Source: an uncultured Oscillibacter sp.
GTDB lineage: Bacteria; Bacillota; Clostridia; Oscillospirales; Oscillospiraceae
Length of the DNA stretch: 8,516 nucleotides
Direction of reading: 5' to 3'
Assembly (NCBI GenBank): GCA_904393855.1
Contig: CAJFNE010000079.1
Coordinates: forward strand, 1 to 8,516
The notes beneath the pieces are model-generated. The model made no database searches and was not told the origin of the DNA. It was given only the letters and a program-made list of their open reading frames with translations. This document shows, piece after piece, positions 1-6,125 of the stretch; positions within the stretch are counted from its first letter, which is position 1, and each line of letters starts with the position of its first letter. Made by a program: the position numbers and the translations under genes.

Positions 1-551
1 AAGGCGCTGATGCCCCGGGTGCCGATGTCCGGCGTGGTGACGGCAAAGACCACATAGGTGTCCGCCTTGGGGGCGTTGGTGATGAAGATTTTTCCACCGT
101 TCAAGACATAGTGGTCGCCTTTCAGGACGGCGGTGGTCTCCGTGCCGCCAGCGTCGGATCCAGCGTTGGGCTCCGTCAGGCCGAAAGCGCCGATCTTCTC
201 ACCCTTGGCCAGGGGGACCAGATACTTGCGCTTCTGCTCCTCGGTGCCGTAGGCGAAGATGGGCCAGGAGCCTAAGGAGACGTGGGCGGACAGGATGACG
301 CCCGCGCCGCCGTCCACCCGGGCCAGTTCTTCCACGGCGATGGCGTAGCTCAGGGCGTCCAGCCCGGCGCCGCCGTACTCCTTGGGATAGGGAATGCCCA
401 TGAGGCCCAGCTCGCCCAGCTTCCGAATCGCCTCGTCCGGGAACTCGTTCTGCTGGTCCAGCATGAACGCGATGGGCTTGATCTCCTCCTCCGCAAAGGC
501 CCGGATTTTGGCCCGCAGCTCCTCGTGGGCCGGTGTGGTCTGGAATAACAT
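1..551 (-). CDS. Acyl-CoA dehydrogenase, butyryl-CoA dehydrogenase-like (partial, N-terminal 183 residues)
   Basis: Flavin enzyme that oxidises, or in butyrate formation reduces, the alpha-beta bond of a short-chain acyl-CoA, passing electrons to electron-transfer flavoprotein in the cytoplasm. Only the N-terminal half is in the window; the 3' end lies beyond base 1. Visible are the all-helical N-terminal domain, a YPKEYGGAG stretch (residues 55-63), a GVILSAH segment (84-90) and the flavin/substrate signature FGLTEPNAGSD (123-133), followed by the start of the middle beta domain. From memory these stretches closely resemble clostridial Bcd. The start ATG at 549-551 is preceded by AAGGAGGT (558-565) at 6 nt. 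The catalytic Glu lies outside the window, so substrate preference cannot be judged. It lies 55 bp downstream of the Rrf2 regulator gene on the same strand with no terminator between, so it may be partly cotranscribed. It is clearly a different paralogue from the dehydrogenase at 4875-6017. Confidence 0.93.
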   Translation of the reverse strand, partial: MLFQTTPAHEELRAKIRAFAEEEIKPIAFMLDQQNEFPDEAIRKLGELGLMGIPYPKEYGGAGLDALSYAIAVEELARVDGGAGVILSAHVSLGSWPIFAYGTEEQKRKYLVPLAKGEKIGAFGLTEPNAGSDAGGTETTAVLKGDHYVLNGGKIFITNAPKADTYVVFAVTTPDIGTRGISA

Positions 552-566
552 AGCCTTACCTCCTTT

Positions 567-589
567 TATACTTGATAAAATCTATCCAA
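567..589 (-). promoter_or_regulatory. Candidate Rrf2 operator before the acyl-CoA dehydrogenase
   Basis: On the minus strand this reads TTGGATAGATTTTATCAA followed by GTATA. It matches the element at 1057-1079 at 19 of 23 positions. The 18-bp core (572-589) is an imperfect inverted repeat. It ends one base before the AAGGAGGT ribosome site. Possible promoter boxes overlap it: TTGCTC (596-601) then 17 bp then TATCAA (573-578), or a TAAAAT just upstream of the core. Either placement would let a bound protein block transcription or open-complex formation. That the Rrf2 protein binds here is an inference. Confidence 0.6.
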
Positions 590-606
590 TTTTAGAGCAA
601 AAGCAA

Positions 607-1011
607 TCAGCCGTCGGAGAGAATCTCCTGAAGACTGTGGGACTGAAGTTCCGCGTCCAGCTTTCGCTGGATCTCCAGCAGCTTGCAGTGGACGGTGCAG
701 CCGCCGTGGCTGCTGCGCCAGGGACACTGGAAGTCCGGCTCCATGCAGGCGGACAGATCGCTGCGCTCTCCCATGGCTGCCATCAGGTCGTAGAGACTGG
801 TGTGGGTCAGGTCCGCCGTCAGCCGGCAGCCGCCCGCCGTACCCCGGCGGATTTCCAGCAGCCCCGCCTTTTCCAGCTTCTTGAGGATCTTGTAGGCGAA
901 AGCCTGGGGCAGGAGCTCCGTCTGGGCGATCTCACCCGCGGCGTGGAGCTCCCCGTCCAGCAGGGCTCGCAGAATCCGCAGGGCGTAATCTGTCTCCCGG
1001 GTGATAACCAA
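607..1011 (-). CDS. Rrf2-family transcriptional regulator, IscR/NsrR-like
   Basis: Winged-helix repressor or activator of the Rrf2 family, whose members often sense iron-sulfur status, NO or redox state. The N-terminus ITRETDYALRILRAL (residues 3-17), the DNA-binding helices to about residue 60, and RRGTAGGCRL (55-64, the wing) are typical. Cysteines are C62, C89, C96, C105 and C109. C105-T-V-H108 resembles the IscR C104-x-x-H107 pair, but the spacing C-X6-C-X8-C is longer than in IscR. I place the start at TTG 1009-1011: AAGGAGG (1020-1026) lies 8 nt upstream and it gives the usual Rrf2 N-terminus (134 residues). The longer frame from ATG 1074 begins inside the -35 box and cannot be transcribed from this promoter. 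It probably regulates itself and the dehydrogenase that follows. Confidence 0.9.
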   Translation of the reverse strand: MVITRETDYALRILRALLDGELHAAGEIAQTELLPQAFAYKILKKLEKAGLLEIRRGTAGGCRLTADLTHTSLYDLMAAMGERSDLSACMEPDFQCPWRSSHGGCTVHCKLLEIQRKLDAELQSHSLQEILSDG

Positions 1012-1045
1012 GATGGCGTCCTCCTTGCCGTGTGTTTCTGCAATC

Positions 1046-1074
1046 AGCATATCAATTTGGACAAAATTTGTCAA
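1046..1074 (-). promoter_or_regulatory. Sigma-A promoter of the Rrf2 regulator gene
   Basis: Minus strand: TTGACA (1069-1074), 17-bp spacer, TATGCT (1046-1051). The -35 is a perfect match and the -10 matches 4 of 6. The predicted start of transcription is near 1039, giving a leader of about 28 nt to the TTG start. The -35 box and spacer are covered by the palindrome at 1057-1079, the classic geometry for autorepression. Confidence 0.8.
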
Positions 1075-1079
1075 GTATA
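1057..1079 (+). promoter_or_regulatory. Candidate Rrf2 operator at its own promoter
   Basis: Reads TTGGACAAAATTTGTCAA then GTATA on the plus strand. It contains a perfect 13-bp palindrome GACAAA-A-TTTGTC flanked by TTG and CAA. It recurs as a 19/23 match at 567-589 and in weaker form at 6126-6143. It overlaps the -35 box and spacer of the Rrf2 gene promoter, so binding should repress. The role is inferred from position and repetition. Confidence 0.65.
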
Positions 1080-1503
1080 GGTGTAAAACTCACCGCATTT
1101 TTGTCAGGTCTCCCAAAATCGTGCCCGCAATTTGGGGAAAACGCACGATGGCGGGGCTTCCCTGACTGCGTCCCGCAGGGCAGTGGACCTGAAAGGACCG
1201 CCAGCCGGGCGGATGCGGGTCCTGTCCCGGGAATTCCTGCGCGCGGCAAATCCCGCTTCTGGATGGACTCCACGATCTGGGGGTGGAGACTGGAGCCGTC
1301 GTGTATCCGGCCAGGATGCGGAAAGACGGCCAGGGAATGGATCCCCCCACGATGATAGATGCTTTCCGCTAAAATATCATTTCTAGAGAGGCGAAATTTT
1401 TTGCGCGGACGCGGCTGCCAGATGGATGCCTGGATGATCCTAAAAATGGTAAATTATGGGATAAATCGTGAAGATATTATCAGTCTATTCTGCGCTGAAA
1501 CCC
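1080..1503. other. Gene-free stretch between the Rrf2 regulator and the MBL operon
   Basis: No open frame here has a ribosome site, a family motif and a plausible length together. The part from about 1140 to 1350 is GC-rich like the coding DNA around it, while 1370-1500 is AT-richer. One short plus-strand frame (about 1238-1372) reads LHDLGVETGAVV and then a basic tail, faintly like the DLG-x3-G-x2-V turn of FeoA-type SH3 proteins, but it has no start or ribosome site; it may be a decayed gene or chance. Two interleaved inverted repeats lie at 1112-1149. A 61-residue frame at 1359-1544 overlaps the next promoter and lacks a ribosome site. Confidence 0.5.
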
Positions 1504-1532
1504 TTGCGCGGGAAGCGTTCATGTGGTATGAT
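1504..1532 (+). promoter_or_regulatory. Sigma-A promoter of the MBL/phosphoesterase operon
   Basis: TTGCGC (1504-1509), 17-bp spacer, TATGAT (1527-1532), with TGG directly before the -10 forming an extended -10. The predicted transcript starts near 1539, leaving a leader of about 98 nt. The leader contains one small hairpin (CCCG 1588-1591 with CGGG 1599-1602) followed by an A-rich stretch; I do not recognise a known riboswitch in it. Confidence 0.7.
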
Positions 1533-1636
1533 CGTTCCATGTGACAAAAGGCGTCCCGTCGGAAAAACGGCCGGATGGGCGCGACAACCCGACCTGAGCG
1601 GGAACCCAAAAAAGAGAGACACAGGAGGAACACAGG

Positions 1637-2614
1637 ATGGCAACGAAAATCGCGGAGAACCTCTACAAGCAGGTAGTGCCCCTGCCCAATAACCCCCTGC
1701 GGGAGATCAACGCCTACATCATCACCGGGGAGAAAAATCTCGTGATCGACACGGGCTTCAACCGCCCGGAGTGCGAGGAGGCCCTGCGGAGCGCCTTTGA
1801 CGAGCTGGGCATCCGGGAGACGGACCTCTTCATTACCCACCTCCACTCGGACCACTGCGGCCTGATCGGCAAGTTTGCCCAGGCCTCCAGCACCATCTAC
1901 GCCGGGGAGACCGACGGGGAGCTCATCAACTTCGAGACCGGCAACCTCTACTGGCGGATGCTGGACGACCTGTTCGTGAAGTACGGCTTCCCCAAGGCGG
2001 ACTTCGGCTACAACACGGACATCCATCCGGGCCGCAAGTACTGCCAGGACACCCGGGTGAACTTCACCTATGTCCAGGAGGGGGACGTGCTGGAGTACGG
2101 CGGCTACCATCTGCACCCGGTGCTGACCCCCGGCCACACCCCGGGCCACATGTGCCTGTACGACCCGGAGAAGAAGCTCCTCTTCGGCGGGGACCACATC
2201 CTGGGCACCATCACCCCCAACATCTGCATCGAGCTGAGCCTGGAGAATCCCCTGCAGGCCTACCTGGACAGCCTGAAGAAGGTGGAGCAGCTGGACGTGG
2301 AGACCCTGCTCACCGCCCACGGCACGCCGGTGCCCAACATGTACGACCGGATTCACGAGCTGTACCAGCACCACACCGCCCGCCTGGCGGAGGTGGTGAA
2401 GATCCTGGGCGTGGAGTGGAAGACCGCCTACACCGTGGCCCGGGACATGACCTGGGAGATCGACTGCAAGAACTGGGAGGAGTTCCCCGCTCCCCAGAAG
2501 TGGTTCGCCACCGGCGAGGCCATCTCCCACCTGCAGTACCTGTACTTCTCCGGCCAGGCGGACCGGGAGGAGCGCGGCGGCGTCTATCACTACCGGAACA
2601 AGGAGACCGTGTAA
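1637..2614 (+). CDS. MBL-fold metallo-hydrolase (GloB-like superfamily)
   Basis: Metallo-beta-lactamase-fold hydrolase of 325 residues, predicted cytoplasmic with a di-metal centre. Metal-binding motifs are in the canonical order: HLHSDH (68-73), TPGHTPGH (164-171), GGDH with bridging D186, and AHG with H228. The N-terminal beta strands lead into INAYIITGEKNLVIDTG (24-40), the usual opening of this fold. About 90 residues after H228 form a C-terminal helical extension, seen in many MBL hydrolases and probably shaping the substrate pocket. The motifs do not identify the substrate; a thioesterase, lactonase or phosphodiesterase role is possible. ATG 1637 is supported by AGGAGG (1623-1628) with 8-nt spacing and a good promoter upstream. 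It is the first gene of a two-gene operon, 6 bp before the phosphoesterase. No signal peptide. Confidence 0.93.
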   Translation: MATKIAENLYKQVVPLPNNPLREINAYIITGEKNLVIDTGFNRPECEEALRSAFDELGIRETDLFITHLHSDHCGLIGKFAQASSTIYAGETDGELINFETGNLYWRMLDDLFVKYGFPKADFGYNTDIHPGRKYCQDTRVNFTYVQEGDVLEYGGYHLHPVLTPGHTPGHMCLYDPEKKLLFGGDHILGTITPNICIELSLENPLQAYLDSLKKVEQLDVETLLTAHGTPVPNMYDRIHELYQHHTARLAEVVKILGVEWKTAYTVARDMTWEIDCKNWEEFPAPQKWFATGEAISHLQYLYFSGQADREERGGVYHYRNKETV

Positions 2615-2620
2615 GGCCCC

Positions 2621-3361
2621 ATGACAGGACGAATTTTTATCACCGGCGACAAGCACGGCACCTTCGGCCCCTTTTTCGGCCTGGCGGAGCGGAACCAGCT
2701 CCAGGAGGAGGACATCCTGCTGATCACCGGAGACGCGGGGTATGTCTGGGATCAGAACTATCCCACTCAGATCCAGACGCTGGAGCAGCTGTTTCCGGGG
2801 GCGGTGGCCTTTGTGGACGGCAACCACGAGAACCATGCCCTGCTGAGCTCCCTGCCGGAGGAGAAGTGGAACGGCGGCCGGGTCCACCGGGTGGGGGAGC
2901 GGGTCTACCACCTGATGCGGGGGGAACTCTATGACCTGTACGGCAGCCGGGTCTTCACCTTCGGCGGCGCCCGGTCCGTGGACGTGGACCGCCGGGAGGA
3001 CGGCTTCAGCTGGTGGAAGGAGCGGGGAGAGAGCTGGTGGCCGGAGGAGGAGCCCTCGGCGGAGGAGATCGCCTATGGCCAGCGGCAGCTTACAGAGCAC
3101 CGGGACGAGATCGACTACGTCATCACCCACGAGACGCCGCTGCTGGCCCGGGGGGCCATCGCCCGGTCCAAGACCATCGACCCGGACTACCAGCTCCCGG
3201 CGCTGTTTGACACGTGGTACGCCCTGCTGGAGGACGCCCCCCGGTTCCGGCAGTGGTACTTCGGCCACATGCACGTGGACCAGGTCATCACGCCGAAGCT
3301 CCGGGGAATACACAACCAAATCCTGCCTCTGGGCGGAGACGAGCGGGTGCGCTGGGCGTAA
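2621..3361 (+). CDS. Calcineurin-like metallophosphoesterase
   Basis: Di-metal phosphoesterase of 246 residues. The signature motifs are all present: D10-x-H12 in GDKHG, GD with D38, GNHE (67-70), H170 in THE, and GHMH (215-218). Residues between about 120 and 160 are rich in Trp and Glu (WWKERGESWW), an acidic/aromatic insert of unknown role. The fold could cleave phosphomono- or diesters, nucleotides, nucleic acid or phosphoprotein; the sequence does not say which. The ATG follows the MBL stop codon by 6 bp. Only a weak AAGG sits close by, and AAGGAG is 15 nt away, so translation is probably coupled to the upstream gene. A strong terminator lies 25 bp after the stop. Codon use and GC match the MBL gene. 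Confidence 0.92.
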   Translation: MTGRIFITGDKHGTFGPFFGLAERNQLQEEDILLITGDAGYVWDQNYPTQIQTLEQLFPGAVAFVDGNHENHALLSSLPEEKWNGGRVHRVGERVYHLMRGELYDLYGSRVFTFGGARSVDVDRREDGFSWWKERGESWWPEEEPSAEEIAYGQRQLTEHRDEIDYVITHETPLLARGAIARSKTIDPDYQLPALFDTWYALLEDAPRFRQWYFGHMHVDQVITPKLRGIHNQILPLGGDERVRWA

Positions 3362-3379
3362 CCCGGGATATATTGCAGC

Positions 3380-3418
3380 AAAAAATGCGGCAGAAGCCAT
3401 GGCTTCTGCCGCGTTTTT
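3380..3418. terminator. Bidirectional intrinsic terminator
   Basis: Perfect 12-bp inverted repeat: GCGGCAGAAGCC (3387-3398) with GGCTTCTGCCGC (3401-3412). It is flanked by A6 on the left (3380-3385) and T5 on the right (3414-3418), so RNA made in either direction ends in a GC hairpin plus a U run. It sits between two converging genes, the phosphoesterase (+) and the AI-2E gene (-), and should end both transcripts. Confidence 0.93.
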
Positions 3419-3442
3419 GATCGGTGTGTCCGAAAAGGAAGT

Positions 3443-4594
3443 TCAGCTTTTCCCGGAGGGGGAAGACTCCGGACCGCCCGGGGACTCCTGCGCCGGAGGC
3501 GTTTTCCCGGGAACGGGATAAAGAGAAATCGTGCCTTTTTCATTGAGATAGCGGAGCAGGGACAGCAGGATCGGCAGGCCGAACAGGCCCACCACGCCGA
3601 AAAGGTTCGTGCCCACATACATGCTCATCAGCGTCAGCACCGGGTGGAGGCCGATCTGCTTGCCCACGATCTTGGGCTCGATGATGTTGCGGATCACCGT
3701 GATGATCAGGTACAGTACCAGCAAAGAGAGGCCCCGGGTCAGCTCCCCGCCCAGCAGGGACAGAATCGCCCAGGGGATCATGATGCCGCCGGTGCCCAGC
3801 ACTGGGAGGATGTCGAACACGGCGATCAGCGCTGCGATCAGGGTGGACCGCTCCACGCCGATGATCCACAGCCCGATGGAGAGCTCCGTGAAGGTGATGA
3901 ACATGATCAGGGCGTAGGACCAGATACACACGAACAGGGTGCCCACCACATAGTTCTTCACCTGCAGCACGATTTCCCGGGTGTGCCCGTGAAGCGCATT
4001 CAGGACGAACTGGGTGATTTTCTCATAGTCGATGGTGAAGAAGAAGGTGGAGATCACCATCAGCAGCAGCCGGATGAACATCCCCGGCACGGACACCGCC
4101 GTGGAGGACACCCAGGTGGTGAGCCACACGGACACGCTGGACACCAGTTGCCCCAGCATGCTGAACAGCTGGGTCTGCATCTCCTCCAGTGCCGTCAGGA
4201 CCTGGGGATCTGCGCCGGAGAGCAGCTCCTCCAGCCAGAACGAGATCTCCCGCAGGGTGGGCAGCAGATATTGGGAGTACAGCGACGGAATCTGATCCAC
4301 CAGGGAGCCGATGGTGGCCGTAATTCGTACGCCCAGCAGCGTCACGGCCAGGCCGATGATACCGTAGGTCACAAGGACCATCAACACCGCCACCAGGCTT
4401 TTGGGCAGGTGCAGCACCCGGGAGAGGAACCGGATGGGCCGCCGCAGCAGATAGGCGATGACGAAAGCGATGACAAAGGGCATCAGCAGCGGCAGGGCAA
4501 ACCGGATCAGCACATACCCGATGGCCAGAATGAGAACCAGATAGAGAACGTCGATGATGAATTTTCGCTTTTTTTCTGTCTTTTCCGTAGACAC
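3443..4594 (-). CDS. AI-2E family / YtvI-like integral membrane protein
   Basis: Polytopic membrane protein of 383 residues in the UPF0118/AI-2E exporter family; the DILPVLGTGG form resembles sporulation protein YtvI. Hydrophobic segments lie at about 14-32, 34-51, 66-89, 172-190, 215-238, 247-285, 288-306 and 325-348, with a long soluble loop at 90-170. Family landmarks are DILPVLGTGG (261-270) and EPKIVGKQIGLHP (306-318). The C-terminal 25 residues are a Pro/Ser-rich tail. The start is GTG 4592-4594: AGGAGG (4600-4605) is 5 nt upstream and the basic stretch EKTEKKRK follows. A longer frame from ATG 4702 begins within the -35 box and is rejected. Members have been proposed to move signals, ions or small solutes; the cargo cannot be told here. 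It is monocistronic, with its own promoter and a shared terminator. Confidence 0.88.
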   Translation of the reverse strand: MSTEKTEKKRKFIIDVLYLVLILAIGYVLIRFALPLLMPFVIAFVIAYLLRRPIRFLSRVLHLPKSLVAVLMVLVTYGIIGLAVTLLGVRITATIGSLVDQIPSLYSQYLLPTLREISFWLEELLSGADPQVLTALEEMQTQLFSMLGQLVSSVSVWLTTWVSSTAVSVPGMFIRLLLMVISTFFFTIDYEKITQFVLNALHGHTREIVLQVKNYVVGTLFVCIWSYALIMFITFTELSIGLWIIGVERSTLIAALIAVFDILPVLGTGGIMIPWAILSLLGGELTRGLSLLVLYLIITVIRNIIEPKIVGKQIGLHPVLTLMSMYVGTNLFGVVGLFGLPILLSLLRYLNEKGTISLYPVPGKTPPAQESPGGPESSPSGKS

Positions 4595-4608
4595 CAGAGC
4601 CTCCTGTC

Positions 4609-4658
4609 TCGCGGGATGGCGTTCCCGCGACGCACGGGACCGCTGGCGCGGCCCCGTG
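4609..4658 (-). promoter_or_regulatory. Two tandem hairpins in the leader of the AI-2E gene
   Basis: The roughly 70-nt leader RNA folds into two strong stems. The first (4633-4658) pairs CACGGG with CCCGTG and CCGC with GCGG, joined by a G-U pair in RNA, giving 11 bp with a 4-nt loop. The second (4609-4630) pairs TCGCGGGA with TCCCGCGA, 8 bp with a 6-nt loop, and ends three bases before the AGGAGG ribosome site. No U run follows, so these are not terminators; control of RNA stability or ribosome access is possible. Confidence 0.6.
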
Positions 4659-4673
4659 ACTTTCCTATAGACT

Positions 4674-4702
4674 ATTATAGGAGGCGTCCCGGTTCCTGTC
4701 AA
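4674..4702 (-). promoter_or_regulatory. Consensus sigma-A promoter of the AI-2E gene
   Basis: Minus strand TTGACA (4697-4702), 17-bp spacer, TATAAT (4674-4679): a perfect match in both boxes with ideal spacing. The transcript should begin near 4667. This predicts strong, probably constitutive transcription, which the structured leader may then temper. Confidence 0.88.
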
Positions 4703-4784
4703 TCGGTTGCCTTGGGTTCCCCGAGAATTTTAACGGAAAAAAGACGGGCTTCTTTGGCGGACCCATGGAGCGTTTCAACAGCAA

Positions 4785-4814
4785 ACGCGGGCAAACAAAC
4801 CTGTTTGCCCGCGT
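4785..4814 (-). terminator. Terminator of the second acyl-CoA dehydrogenase
   Basis: A 13-bp perfect stem, ACGCGGGCAAACA (4785-4797) with TGTTTGCCCGCGT (4802-4814), and a 4-nt loop. A second pairing, CAGCA with TGCTG, lies outside it. It begins about 60 nt after the dehydrogenase stop codon. On the minus strand the stem runs into a short T-rich stretch, a modest U tail; a T6 run lies about 50 nt further on. It separates this unit from the AI-2E promoter. Confidence 0.72.
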
Positions 4815-4874
4815 CTGCTGGATAGAATGAAAGGAGTCTTTGGAAAGTTGTAAGGAGGTAGGGAGGGATCAAAA

Positions 4875-6017
4875 TTACTTGAAGAGCTGATTGGAAATGA
4901 CCAGCTTCTGGATCTCGTTGGTGCCCTCATAGATCTGGGTGATCTTGGCGTCACGCATCATGCGCTCCACATGGTATTCCTTCATGTAGCCGTTGCCGCC
5001 CAGCATCTGGACCGCCTCGGTGGTGACCTTCATGGCGGTGTTGGTGCAGGTCATCTTGGCCATGGCGGCGGGGACGGTGTAGGGCTGGCCGGTCTCCTTG
5101 CACATGGCGGCGTGGTACAGCAGCAGCTCCGCGCACTTGATGTCGGTCTGCAGCTCGGCCATCTTGAAGGCCAGGTACTGCTGCTTGGAGAGGGGCTTGC
5201 CGAACTGCTCCCGCTCCATCAGGTACTTCCGGGCGATCTCATAGGCGCCCTTGGCGATGCCCAGGCCCTGGGCAGCCACGCCGATGCGGCCGCCGTCCAG
5301 CGTCTTCATGGCCAGCTTGAAGCCCTCGCCGGGCTTGGCGATCATGTTCTCCTCGGGGACACGCACGTCCTCCAGGATCATCTCGGACACCTGCGCGGAC
5401 CGGATGCCCATCTTGTTCTCCACCTTGCCCACGGAGAAGCCGGGGGTGCCCTTTTCCACCACGAAAGCGGCCATGCCCTTGGTGCCCAGAGCGGGATCGG
5501 TCAGGCAGTAGACCACGGTGTAGTCGGCCAGAGGGCCGTTGGTGTTGAAGCACTTGGCGCCGTTGATGACCCAGCTGTCGCCGTCCTTCACGGCCACAGT
5601 CTTTTGTCCGGCGGCGTCGGAGCCGGCGGAGTGCTCGGTGAGGCCGAAGGAGCCGATCTTCCGGCCGAAGGTCACGTCCTGCAGGTACTTCTTCTTAATC
5701 TCGTCCGGGGCGGAGGAGTTGGCGATGCTGCCGCCGTACAGGGAGGTCATCACGGAGAAGGCGATGCCGAAAGAGGCGTCCACCTTGGAGACCTCCTCCA
5801 CAGCCAGGATGTAGCAGGAATAGGCACCGCCCATGCCGCCGATCTCCTTGCCGTAGGGCAGGCCAAACATGCCGGTCTGACCGAACTTGCGGAACTGTTC
5901 CAGGGGGAACTCGCTGGCTTCGTCGCGCTCCCGGACGCCGGGCAGAAGCTCGTTCTGCGCGAACTCCCGGGCCATCTGCTGCACCATCTGCTGCTCATGG
6001 GTCAAAGTGAAATCCAT
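4875..6017 (-). CDS. Acyl-CoA dehydrogenase, short-chain type (complete)
   Basis: Flavin-dependent acyl-CoA dehydrogenase of 380 residues, the family's normal length, expected to be a cytoplasmic FAD tetramer that exchanges electrons with electron-transfer flavoprotein. The N-terminal helical domain is at 1-115, the FGLTEHSAGSDA signature at 124-135, the middle beta domain to about 230, and the C-terminal helices at 235-380. The catalytic base is probably Glu364 in IYEGTNEIQ, the position used by butyryl-CoA and other short-chain dehydrogenases. QMLGGNGYMKEY (337-348) is the usual flavin/CoA contact. The substrate may be butyryl-CoA or a branched or functionalised acyl-CoA; sequence alone does not decide. 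The ATG is preceded by AAAGGGTG at a suitable distance. It is transcribed alone from a promoter at 6150-6178, which carries a palindrome related to the Rrf2 sites. Confidence 0.95.
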   Translation of the reverse strand: MDFTLTHEQQMVQQMAREFAQNELLPGVRERDEASEFPLEQFRKFGQTGMFGLPYGKEIGGMGGAYSCYILAVEEVSKVDASFGIAFSVMTSLYGGSIANSSAPDEIKKKYLQDVTFGRKIGSFGLTEHSAGSDAAGQKTVAVKDGDSWVINGAKCFNTNGPLADYTVVYCLTDPALGTKGMAAFVVEKGTPGFSVGKVENKMGIRSAQVSEMILEDVRVPEENMIAKPGEGFKLAMKTLDGGRIGVAAQGLGIAKGAYEIARKYLMEREQFGKPLSKQQYLAFKMAELQTDIKCAELLLYHAAMCKETGQPYTVPAAMAKMTCTNTAMKVTTEAVQMLGGNGYMKEYHVERMMRDAKITQIYEGTNEIQKLVISNQLFK

Positions 6018-6044
6018 ACCAAAACACCCTTTCTTAGCTGATTG

Positions 6045-6094
6045 CCGACGTGTTCCGTGGAAGCTCCTGTCGCTGCCGCCCGGCAGACCGTCGG
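6045..6094 (-). promoter_or_regulatory. Structured leader of the second acyl-CoA dehydrogenase
   Basis: The predicted leader is about 125 nt, long for a single metabolic gene. CCGACG (6045-6050) can pair with CGTCGG (6089-6094), enclosing an inner hairpin CTGCC/GGCAG (6073-6086). The ribosome site lies just downstream of the closed structure. I do not recognise a known riboswitch class; the fold is only a hand prediction. Confidence 0.35.
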
Positions 6095-6099
6095 TGGAC

Positions 6100-6117
6100 C
6101 TGTCAAAGATTTGTCAG
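6100..6117. promoter_or_regulatory. Second palindrome in the dehydrogenase leader
   Basis: CTGTCAAAGATTTGTCAG is an 18-bp near-palindrome with one mismatched pair around a GA centre. Read on the minus strand its left half, TGACAAAT, is the same as in the Rrf2 gene site. Its centre is 26 bp from the centre of the 6126-6143 site. It may be an auxiliary site for the same protein; this is weaker than the main sites. Confidence 0.35.
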
Positions 6118-6125
6118 ATAGTTTG

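Noticed and set aside
1359..1544. 61-codon plus-strand ORF before the MBL operon
   Set aside because: Spans the promoter boxes at 1504-1532, has no ribosome site and no recognisable motif.
1539..1622. Riboswitch in the MBL operon leader
   Set aside because: Only short hairpins are visible and no conserved core of a known class was recognised.
1454..3400. 648-codon minus-strand open frame opposite the MBL and phosphoesterase genes
   Set aside because: It is a GC-driven shadow: no domain, Leu/Val/His/Pro-rich composition, and the plus strand carries full metal-binding motif sets.
3644..4825. 393-codon plus-strand open frame opposite the AI-2E gene
   Set aside because: Very rich in Gln, His, Asp and Gly with no family motif; the other strand encodes a clear membrane protein.
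4971..6041. 356-codon plus-strand frame opposite the second dehydrogenase
   Set aside because: Antisense shadow of a complete, well-conserved acyl-CoA dehydrogenase.
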